Assembly: GCF_040436345.1 (NCBI RefSeq)
Contig: NC_133238.1
Coordinates: forward strand, 11,610,126 to 11,674,125
DNA length: 64,000 bases
DNA from: Pagrus major
Lineage: Eukaryota > Chordata > Actinopteri > Spariformes > Sparidae
Direction of reading: 5' to 3'
Positions 15,596-64,000 of the stretch are shown here, one piece after another (position 1 is the first letter of the stretch; every line of letters begins with the position of its first letter). Under the pieces are notes generated by a model. That model was not told the DNA's origin. It searched no databases and was given only the letters and a program-made list of their open reading frames with translations. Made by a program: the position numbers and the translations under genes.

Positions 15596-16734
15596 GAAGT
15601 CTTTCCCATGAAACCATCATTTCTTTACAAAACCATGAAAGTGCAGTAGCTCATCACGCAGACGGACCCGACCTCACCTTTCTTCAGTATCTGTTATTTT
15701 AGCAGCTACTGATGCTCGCTTATTATGTTCAGTACACCTTAATTCTAACAAATGTCACTTCCTTTCTGCTACAAAATGGCTTCTGTCTTCCACATGTCTG
15801 TAATGTGTAGTGTGCTTTTGACTGTGCCTCTCGGGCTTTTTCAACAACTAGGTCAAACATAGCCTTGGTCCCTGGTGTAAACAAGATGTGACACAGCAGC
15901 AGCTGGGCCCCAAGATGCAGCAGTGACTGCTGACATGCAGATGGACAGCCAGTAGAAACAGATATGAGGAACGCTTGCACTCCAGAGCACAGCTTGGTCA
16001 GTGTCGATAACTTCAGGTACACTTAGAAGGGCAGTATGTAGTATTGGAGAAGACATTCAAACTCAGAATTTTGATGTATAAAATATTAAAGAGGTAATAA
16101 TACAAACTCAGAAATGTTTATTCTTTCGGTAACTGAATACAGAAGCTAAGGAAGATATGTAATTTTATATACAAATAATTATTTTCAATTGTACTTATTT
16201 CTGTCCTTGTGCCACCTGAATCAAAAAAAGGATTACCTTGTCGAGCGGGCAAATTTGGTTGTTGAAGCAGGAAAATGACAGAAAGAAATACAGATAAGTA
16301 AAAAAAGGTAGAATAAATAATTAGTACAAGTGTATATAAAACTAAAAGAAGAAGGAATACAAAATGGAAACAATATAAGCACATTTAAAGACAAAATTAC
16401 AGCTGCTGTCAGAGAATTAACATTTACAAATGGACTCTCAGTTCCCTCTATTGGTGGCGCTGAGGAACTACACATGGACCCTGAATAAAAAGGTAAATTA
16501 ATGTATATTGTATGACATGATACCACAATCTGTTACTTGTAGACAAGTCAGTTTTCAATAAGATTCAACTCAATTTATCTTTATTTAGACAAGGACCTAA
16601 CTGACATAATACAATATCACAGCCAGGATGTCCAGATTGCCACTTATCTCATGTATTAAAAGACTAAACTATAAACTCCCCCAATTTTACAAATCAAAGT
16701 GTGTGTATAGGTCTTGGGGAGTACTACTGCATAT

Positions 16735-17060
16735 GTTTAAAAATGTAGCATAAAGCCTTTATGGCTCCAGAGTAAGCTGCATGTACTCTTATAAACTGCT
16801 TCCAGTGATGTCACTCAGTGGCTAAGTTGCATTGTTGGTACTGTAGGCGGCAGGTTTTTGAAAATCAGTCCACCGGTCTCATCGTACTCGTGTAACACTG
16901 TTGGACTCATTATAGGTTGTTTAAAAACAATTGATCAAAATGGATACAGCAGAACCAGACATATCACCTTTTTTACTCCACGCATTCTTCCTCTTTTCCA
17001 AAACCTGGTGTCTACATTACCCACAATGCAACCTAGTTACTGAGTGACATCATTGGAGTG
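16735..17060. repeat. dispersed repeat, copy 1
   Basis: The stretch with ACATATCACCTTTTTTACTC, CACGCATTC, a CCTGGTGTCTACATTACCC core and GAGTGACATCATTGGAGTGG recurs in degenerate form at about 42600-42785 (GATATCATCTTTTTTATTCC, CACACATTC, AAGTGACATCACA). Two diverged copies in one window indicate a dispersed element; the family was not identified. Confidence 0.5.
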
Positions 17061-17269
17061 GCCTCTTTTAAGTATGATCTCATTCAATATGCATCTTCAT
17101 GATGTTTTTATAGGACGAACCAACACAAAATCATGTTTGTGAATTAAAGTAGTGCTATCAAATAGAAGCTGCATTAAACGTTTAATATTCTAATAATTAT
17201 CTCAAAGAATTGGTCTTCAAATAAAGTTAATTTCCAAATGAACCTCTGCACAGTGTCCTGCTTGTGCTT

Positions 17270-17560
17270 TTAATAGCCGGTCAGTGCGCAGGGAGCATGC
17301 GCAGTGGGCAGCCTGACCCACTGGCTAATCTAGACTGTACATGTGATTGTGATGTGATCGCTGCTGTGAGTTTACAGCTGTTTGTTTTGGACGATCATGT
17401 TGTTTGAATCCGGACTTGGCCGCACTCTTGAACTTCACGTGACGGCCGCTTTCAAGACTGGCGTGTTATGTTGCGGCGCTGCCGCCTTCAGGTGCTGCTC
17501 GTACACGGGAGCTTCGCGTACTACATGCTGTTGCAAATCCTGTTGAGCCAGTAACTTTTT
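17270..17560 (+). promoter_or_regulatory. GC/CpG-richer block with NRF1-like site
   Basis: Locally CpG-rich sequence (GTGACGGCCGCTTTC, TTGCGGCGCTGCCGCC) with GCATGCGCAG at 17295-17304, close to the NRF1 core. It lies about 0.7-1 kb upstream of the copy A start codon. It could be promoter or enhancer sequence, or part of a repeat; no transcription start can be placed. Confidence 0.25.
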
Positions 17561-18255
17561 GTTGTGTGGTTTTCACAGTGCTGGCTGCTGGAAATCAAGT
17601 GATGGGAACACGCTAAACGTACAGTAACAATAATTGATGGCTGCACTGAATTTATAGGGCAAAATAACACCAGACTAAATGAATATTGGCTTAAATATGA
17701 GCTGATTGTTAATTATACCGATTATAAATGCCACTGCTATTACTACCTTTACGGTATTACTGTTACTTTTAATAGTAAGAGCAGTTGTAGTAGGCTTCCC
17801 TTAAAATAAGTAGTGTTACAGTAGTAGTGATATACTAGTTGGCCTTAGAGCCACCTTGACAACCTGATTATTTAATTAATTAAGTAGACGTGTCAAAGTA
17901 GCTACCTAAAGACGCACTTATAAAACACAAACGTGTAGCCTGTCAATAATGAAATGAATTAAACAACTAACCTAATTAAAGTTGTTAAACATGAAGTCCT
18001 CCACTGTGTAAATGCAACATCTAAACTTCCCGTTCTCGCGTTTCTTTGTTTCTGCGGCGTGGCTGGGTTTGCTGGTAATTACGACACAATCAGCAGCACC
18101 TGAAGACGGCTCAGCGCCAACCCCAAGACGCTGCAGCAGTGTGGACGAGTCCGAGCTGTGCATGACGTTAGGTAACTCCACATGTAGCGCGTAAAGTTGC
18201 GTCTGGGTGTGCAGCGCCGACTTCTGTCGCTTATCCAGCCTGAGTAGATGCCAAG

Positions 18256-32408
<14,153 letters not shown>

Positions 32409-33684
32409 GGAAGATTTTCAAAGCCTACCTGTCTCATGTAAGAAGTATGTGCCAACACTTCCATTAGACATAAAGAAGATGGAACAATTTCCAGCCTTTG
32501 TTCAGGAGCTTTAGTATCAAAGCAACAAAATCAAACACCTGATAGTAAAGTGAGGTCTTTTCCTAGTATCTGGTAATGTAGAATTTAAAAGGTAGAAAAT
32601 TAATTTTAAAGTTTTAACATTTCAAAAATTGTTTTTATTACATGTGACGAAGCCGGTCTTATGCAAATTGTCCAAATGATTGTGCCTTTTAATTTGTAAT
32701 TCAGTGTTTTTGTACATGTCTTCTCATAAAGATGATTCTTTTTTTAACCCGTCTGAGATCTGGTTTGAATCTTCTTAAATCTTATTTGACAATAATGAGT
32801 CTTTTTCTTGTTGCTGGGCCCATCAGGAAAAAAATCAAACTCCTCTCCTCATTTCTGTGTGTATGTTGAGTCAAAGGACATCAGAATCAGATTTGTAGGT
32901 ATTTATGCAGCATCTGACATAATAAGTGTACAAACTGGAGACAGTATTAACAGATAGATAGTCATGACGCATTGAAACAGTAAAAACAAATGAGTGCTAA
33001 ATAATTTGAACAGTGATTGAACACACTCCATCAGTCAGTTGCAGCAGCAGTGTTCAGACTGCAGCCTGATCGTCTTCACTGTAAACTCTGGCAGTGTGAA
33101 TAAAAACAGTATAAAAAGGAGCTTCTTCTGAAGGCTGGAACATGTTTGTACATCAATGTACGAAACAGATTTTTACTGAGGGCGCACAAACTGGCGCTGC
33201 TGTGTAATTTGGTAATCATTAGTCCTGTGCAACAGTGCTACTTGTACATACAAACACAAAGGCCACTTTGGATACAGATTTACATTATCGACAAGTTAAA
33301 TTAACACGTGCAAACCTGAAATAAGGCACTTAGTTTCTTTAAGGATTATGCAGCCATTTAAAAGCAATTTCTCCAAGGCATCAGTTTACTGAGCAGCAGT
33401 TGGTTAACACGATACATATGGAGCATATATTGATCTATGTCAACAGTTTTTACAGTAGTGATTCCAAGCTGCGTCAGCTTGAAGGAAACAACAGCATAAT
33501 GTGCGTATAGTTGGATCGGCCACAGTGAGGCCTGAGCCTCTGCAGATCCCGTCCTCCGTCTTCGTCTCCTCCCCAGCTGAACTGGTGGAGGCCCTTCTGT
33601 CCAGGCCTGGTGTGCTGTCACCAGAGGCTGGAGGGGCGCAGTATGAGCCCAGACACTTCCTGAAGAGTCTGAACCTCCCTGAGC
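32409..33684. other. convergent 3' UTR region between abcc4 copies A and B
   Basis: The two stop codons face each other across 1.28 kb. An AATAAA on the plus strand at 33099-33104 could end copy A. For copy B, a TTTATT (minus-strand AATAAA) at about 32634-32639 is possible. If both are used, the transcripts overlap by several hundred bases. No other gene was seen. Confidence 0.5.
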
Positions 33685-59130
<25,446 letters not shown>

Positions 59131-59460
59131 GGTGGTCCGCACTCACACGGCAGTTTCTCTCAACTTTGTCCCCTTGTGAAGACCGCTGCCCCGGGCTATG
59201 TAGCGTGACTGCGGAGCACACACATAACGGAGGTCGGTACCCCCGAGGTGTGCGTTACGTGGTCCTCCAGCTGCACGAGCTAGCTGTCCTGAGAGAGAAA
59301 ATAGAAGCACCTTGAGTGGCCCCGCCCCCGGAGACTCCTGATTGGCTGAATGGGACGATCGCCCCCACGCTATTTGCTGCGCCTCGTCTTCCGCGTTCAC
59401 GCGATTGGCTGAGAGTGCTGCGTGGTATTCCGCATAAACTAATTTGAGTCAAATATATCT
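59131..59460 (-). promoter_or_regulatory. abcc4 copy B proximal promoter and 5' UTR
   Basis: Immediately upstream of the copy B start codon. It is GC/CpG-rich with a GC box (CCCCGCCCCCGG, about 59320-59331) and two inverted CCAAT boxes read as GATTGGCT on the plus strand (59339-59347 and 59403-59410), that is AGCCAATC on the gene strand. There is no TATA box. This is the usual arrangement of a TATA-less, CpG-type promoter; the exact start sites are inferred. Confidence 0.6.
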
Positions 59461-59721
59461 TGATTTATTTGGAAAAGAGTGGAAGAAGGTTGGATTTACC
59501 GTCAAAATGGCGCTACATTTACAGCCACAATTTACAATAGCATGTGAAAGCCTTGTGTCTAACAGCAAATAAGGCATAACATGTTTTATACAAGTTAAAT
59601 CTTCTGTGTAATTGCTGTAATTTCACTGTTAAACAGACAAGTTTCAATATGATTCAGTAGAACTACACATTACAGGTGCACTATGTATTTTGACCAGAAG
59701 AGAAATATCATTCATTGACTG

Positions 59722-59930
59722 ATTATTTCACGCCTTAACAAACTCTTTGTATTCATGACTGAATAAACAAACTGATCTTAAAAGGACAACACAATATCAT
59801 ACTGTTTTACTTTGTTTATATTTGGCGGACCCTGCCACCTTTCTAGCTTCAAACAGTGCTATGGGGACCTTATTTTCCTCTGAGAACAGCTTATGTATTC
59901 ACCTACAGAAAAAATAAATATTTCTCAGTT
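59722..59930 (+). repeat. repeat shared with 18755-18965, copy 2
   Basis: Same orientation and same word order as the copy in abcc4-like intron 1, with scattered substitutions and small gaps. It lies about 0.6 kb upstream of the copy B start codon. Confidence 0.75.
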
Positions 59931-60013
59931 TGTATTATTACCTACTTAATATTACAAATATTTAAATTATTAGTTTAAACTTCTTTTCCAAAAAGAAACA
60001 GCGCCCTTTAACA

Positions 60014-60056
60014 TGTTATGTATAACATGTTATACATGTAATGTATAACATGTTAA
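60014..60056. repeat. AACATGTTATGTATAACATG-type inverted/tandem cluster
   Basis: ATGTATAACATGTTA occurs twice, with a TATACATGTA spacer. Both units are themselves nearly self-complementary (TAACATGTTA). Confidence 0.7.
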
Positions 60057-61399
60057 TATTTACTCACAGTTTACCCAAAGTTCTGTATTCAAAACAGGTC
60101 AAAGGAGTTCAAGTAAACTTACTACCGTGTGTGTGTGTGTGTGATCTACTTCTTGTCACTATTACTCAGCAAATCCCCGGTTCCCCCTATCTGTCTGTTT
60201 CACACACGCAGTCTTGAACTTGCCCAGTCCTGTACTCGCTCCTGGCTTTATCTCCGGATGACGGAGTAATATGTGTCACTTTCGATAAGAGGAAGTGTGC
60301 CGATTCATAATGTAATATGGGAGAGTTAGGCAATTGGTTAATCATAATTTGTCCATAGTGACGGCAAACTGCATAAAAATTCCCATCAAGCTTGTTTTGT
60401 TTGCTTGCACTCTGGCAGCTTTTCCTTGTACAAACACACAAAAACACAGTCACACGCACACACACACGCCACAGAGAGGATATCCTGTAAACAAAGGGCA
60501 GGCTCTAGATGACAGATGCCCTCTGACACACTGCAGGTGTTTCCTGCACTGTAATAAAAGACCAAGGAGTGGGTCGGGAGACTAAAACGTCTCCCTTCAC
60601 TCTCCCTCTTCCCTTGTACTCTCTTTTTTTAAGAAAACTTCCATCCAGTCACACGTAACCATCATCCTGACACTGACAATCCTAGTGATAACATACCGGT
60701 GTTTCCCTGGCCCTCACACCTCGCACATTTATCCTCCTGTTGATGTTTAGCTAGCCCCGACTGGGAAAAGGGCCGAAGGAGAAAAGCCAGCAGGAGATTA
60801 TTACAGGCAGCTGAACTCAGCCCAATAACATTCATCGGCGGAGGATCAACACTCCTTTCCCATGCTACCCCAGGCGTGTGATAGGCCTAGTTTTCCCCCA
60901 CATTGTGCCAGGTTCTTTTCTCCCTTCAATAAGCACACAGGAAGAAGTACTCACTTTCTTTAACTTTAATTACAGTTTACAGTTTTATTCAGCATGTCTT
61001 TTTATTTGGGTTCAGATGGAGTAAACTGCTATAAGTAGTACTGTGTGAAAATACTGTTAGTTTTTGGTTACAAACAGGTATAACAGTAAAAACGGATAGA
61101 TCAAGAATTCAAGGACTTTAACACACAATGGTTCTGCCTCTAGGGTGGCATATAGCCGCCGCAGGGGGTGAGGTGGGGTGTGGATGACCAGGGGGAAAAC
61201 ATGGAGTGAAACAAAGTCACATGAATATGAATAAACAACAAGAGTTTGATAACATGCTGGCCTTTATTTCACCCAAATTTAACTTGAATCTTTTTTTCAA
61301 TTTCTTGTTTTCCTTACCATTGTTCAATTATTGATAAAAAATAGAGCAGTATGGGAAGGGAACTTTTTTTTGGCTTCTGAAAAGCCAAGCCACAATGCA

Positions 61400-61560
61400 G
61401 CTGAAAGTGCTAGCTGGTTAGCGCACAAGGGGGAAAGACAAAATCAGAATAAAGTGCTAATGTTTAGCAGGATTGTTATTTTCCATTTTCACCATCTTAG
61501 TTCAGCATGTGAGCAAGCTAACACTTGCTAATTAGCACTCGGCCTGAAAAATAAAGTAGC
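61400..61560. repeat. dispersed GCTAAC/GCTAAT repeat, second copy
   Basis: GCTAGCTGGTTAGCGC, GCAAGCTAACACTTGCTAAT and TAGCACTCGG match the style of the 2515-2660 repeat; the longest shared core is TTGCTAATTAGCACT. Confidence 0.5.
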
Positions 61561-61564
61561 CTAC

Positions 61565-61920
61565 AACCGATGCTGTCTGGTTGATTGGTGGTTGGTTGGT
61601 TTGTCAGCAGGATTACACAAAAACTACAGAACGGATTTCGATGAAACTTGGATGGAGAACGGGTCTCAGCCCAGAGTAGATCCTATTAACTCTTGGTGCA
61701 GATCCTGTTCAAGGGACGGATCCAGAAATTTTGCTCTCAACCTTCTTTAACGATGCGAGAAATAGCGTTTTTCGACATTTTTGTTGAATTCTCAGGGAAT
61801 AATGCGTGGATCTTAAATAATCAGGCGTATTTAGGTGACTGGCATCTATGAGTGAGTGCAAGGGGACTGTTGGGCCTTGGAGGAGGTATGCGCACTACTG
61901 AGTACCATTCTAGTTGTAGT
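61565..61920 (+). repeat. dispersed teleost repeat (GGATTACACAAAAACTACAG type)
   Basis: The sequence GTCAGCAGGATTACACAAAA, ACTACAGAACGGATTTCGAT, GAAACTTGGATGGA ... GGATCCAGAAATTTT ... GACTGTTGGGCCTTGGAGGA, GGTATGCGC...CTACTGAGTACCATTCTAG is a repeat I know to be very frequent in fish DNA. Its word order is intact, so this is a fairly complete copy. I do not assign a family. Confidence 0.7.
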
Positions 61921-63369
61921 TATGACTTAATGGCGGCACACCAAAGCTACTGAATCAGAAATCACCATATTTATTAAGACTATCATCTGGGGACCATGAA
62001 TATCTGTACAACATTTCATGAGAATCTATTCACTATTGTTAAAATATTTCAGTCTAGACAAAGTCGTTGATTTCTATGGGGGTTGTTTTAAGGTGCAATG
62101 TAGGTTTAGAAACATTTGTCATCTCACATATTTTCACATTGTTGTTGTTGTCTATTTTGGCTCGCACACTCTTGAAAAAGGGACTCTTGATCTGAATGGG
62201 GCCGTCCTGATTAAATAAAAGATTTTAAAAAATGTGTCAGAATGCAGTCTACTGTATTTACTTACCACTTTACTCATCAACAAAGAAGTAGCATCTTCTT
62301 TCTTTAACATTCAATATCAATCTCTTCCATCCTTCTCGACTGAGTTACAGATAAACATCCTAGGTATCAAGGAAGGAATCTGTTCATATCCTGCATTAAC
62401 AATTCATGATTGGAAAGGTTAAGGTCTTTATCATATTCATAGTCTAAATGGGCCGTTATCAACAGGTTAACACAGATAACAACCTGTTCCAGCTGCTTCC
62501 CTTTCATCAGCAGGTTTACGGGATTAGGGTCCCCTCGGAGATTGCTCAGCAACAGCGACTATGGAAACGTGGCATCAAGGCTTCAAATGTCTAGAGATTT
62601 AGGTAACAACACTCTCAGCACCTTCACACTGACAGTAAAACACCTGCCTTTCCTGGAGCGCTGATTCTGGGAACACGGTACATGTGCCCGTTTATTGACC
62701 CCATAAACTGTCCCGGGATCAGGGGCAGCAGGGGGCAGCTCCAGTGTCTCCGGTGGAAATGTTTTTGGTAATTATTTCCCCCGGAAACAATCCCCCTTTA
62801 TCTGAAATAAGAGATTAGATCTAATCCTTGTTTGTAAAAGCCCTGCAATAAAAAAGTTGACCCACAATGCTGCAAACAGTTTTCAGTACAAGATTAGGGT
62901 TTAGTACCTGGCCCGTTTCTGTTAAGAGGTTTGGTTGCTTTCACATTGGCCTTTTACTTCGACTAATTTATGACTTACCATTTTTACTATGACTTCTTGT
63001 CCTTTGCCCTTTCACTCCACAACAACTCCTCACTATCTCTCCTCACGTTTCAGTCTCGTCGACCCTGTTGACACGGCCTCAGTTGCTCAACAGCCCTTAC
63101 TGACCTGAGACGGGACACACACGGGTTAATCACAAAGCCTACTGGTAAGACAACCAAGGACAGAACAGAATATGGCAGCACTGATAAAAAATACGCAGAT
63201 AACACAAACATAAACTGTAAGAAATGGTGCTAGTGTGTGTGTATGGGGGTTGGGGGGACATGTATTTTTAAAAAAAAGATAAGGAAAAGACACAACTAGG
63301 CGGCTGTGGTATGTAAGTAAATACAGTACATTACTCATCACTTATCACACACCTGCAATGCAGTACTGA

Positions 63370-63640
63370 GTTCTCTCCCCAGACAGCTTAACAACCATTC
63401 AAACCTGGGCTCACCTAGCCTTAGAAACCCACATGAAGGCCACAAGTGGCCCTTACGACTCTGAAACTCAGAGCTCGCACGTGTCCCTAACGACTCTGTA
63501 AGGACACTCCCACACAGAGTTTAAAAGCCTGCAACTCCCCTCCAGTTAGTAAGAACTGAAGAAGCCTTCAGTTTCTTGAAGAGAGCTCTTCAAGAAACTG
63601 GAAGTCCAGTTGCCTACGATACAGCATCTAGACTTTCTCC
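63370..63640 (+). repeat. dispersed repeat with 15-bp-arm hairpin
   Basis: Contains GAACTGAAGAAGCC, a hairpin CAGTTTCTTGAAGAG-AG-CTCTTCAAGAAACTG (63569-63600), GAAGTCCAGTTGCCTACGAT and AGACTTTCTCC. The GAACTGAAGAAGCC...CTTCAAGAAAC...AAGTCCAGTTGCC order is familiar from fish repeats; the perfect hairpin is the unusual part. Confidence 0.5.
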
Positions 63641-64000
63641 TATTTCTTTTGCCTCACTACTTACATATTGAACAGTTGAAGTAACTTTCAGGTTAAGATT
63701 TTAGAAACAAAACACATCAGGATTAAAACAACCAATGGTTTAAGCTAATTTTAGATACTTTACGTAAAACTAGCTCCAACTTGCCCACCCATGTCAAGGT
63801 ATTGCTTAAAAGTTATTGCATCATTAAGAATGATCCAGTTATATAATAATTTTAAACTGGTAAGAGACATTCTGTATCATACTTTCACATTTGAATATGT
63901 TGTGTAACTTAGATAAAATCTTGAATGCGGAAGTTGACCTTGTTGTGGATAGTGGTGTCAGGGTATTTTTGTCACAGAAATCAACTGGAAACAGCCCAAA

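Larger units (their letters stand above)
15596..18255. other. intergenic region between timmdc1 and abcc4 copy A
   Basis: No coding exon recognised. It contains a dispersed repeat (about 16735-17060), a GC-richer block (17270-17560) with an NRF1-like GCATGCGCAG at 17295-17304, and AT-rich sequence. The last few hundred bases before 18256 should include the copy A promoter and 5' UTR. Confidence 0.5.
59461..64000. other. intergenic region upstream of abcc4 copy B
   Basis: No coding exon recognised on either strand. It includes a repeat shared with copy A intron 1 (59722-59930), a TATAACATGTT-rich inverted cluster (about 60014-60056), short GT and CA runs (60127-60144, 60426-60470), a GCTAAT-type repeat (about 61400-61560), a long dispersed repeat (61565-61920) and another at about 63370-63640. 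Confidence 0.5.

Overview
The window is nuclear DNA of a vertebrate, almost certainly a teleost fish. Its genes have many short coding exons with GT-AG introns. It contains dinucleotide microsatellites, an old LINE, a tRNA-type SINE and several dispersed repeats of kinds familiar from fish genomes. No bacterial-style operon, CRISPR array or prophage is present. Five protein genes can be assembled from spliced exons.

Left part (1-15.6 kb): the first three coding exons of a calsequestrin, best matched to casq2, lie on the minus strand and the gene runs off the left edge. Head to head with it is a complete poglut1 (protein O-glucosyltransferase 1, 11 coding exons, C-terminal KTEL). Next, on the same strand, is a complete timmdc1 (complex I assembly factor of the inner mitochondrial membrane, 7 coding exons). 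The poglut1-timmdc1 pair is also adjacent in human (3q13). casq2 (1p13) and abcc4 (13q32) lie elsewhere in human.

Right part (18.2-59.1 kb): two full-length ABCC4/MRP4-type ABC exporters stand tail to tail. Copy A (+, 18256-32408, 31 inferred coding exons, about 1306 aa) is a diverged paralog without the usual C-terminal PDZ ligand. Copy B (-, 59130-33685, 31 coding exons, about 1325 aa, ending ETAL) matches canonical abcc4 in length and C-terminus. Splice positions and exon lengths correspond exon by exon: 26 of 31 exons have equal length, and the others are 1, 9, 15, 18 and 31. The copies therefore come from an inverted duplication of one whole gene.

The most interesting signal is in the second nucleotide-binding domain of the two transporters. 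Exons 26, 28 and 29 are almost identical between copies (0/156, 2/173 and 2/106 differences), and the identity extends into flanking introns. Exon 27 between them differs at 17/90 sites and exon 11 at 23/192. This mosaic is what gene conversion between the two inverted copies would leave. Other notable points are an 84-nt intron in copy A with a GC donor that is open in frame, a 178-bp AT-rich palindrome and a minus-strand LINE relic in intron 2 of copy B, and a repeat found in the same orientation inside intron 1 of copy A and beyond the 5' end of copy B.

The last 4.5 kb (59.5-64 kb) is intergenic, with dispersed repeats and no gene that I can support. I found no unknown enzymatic or defence system here. 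The novelty is in the architecture and recombination history of the abcc4 pair.
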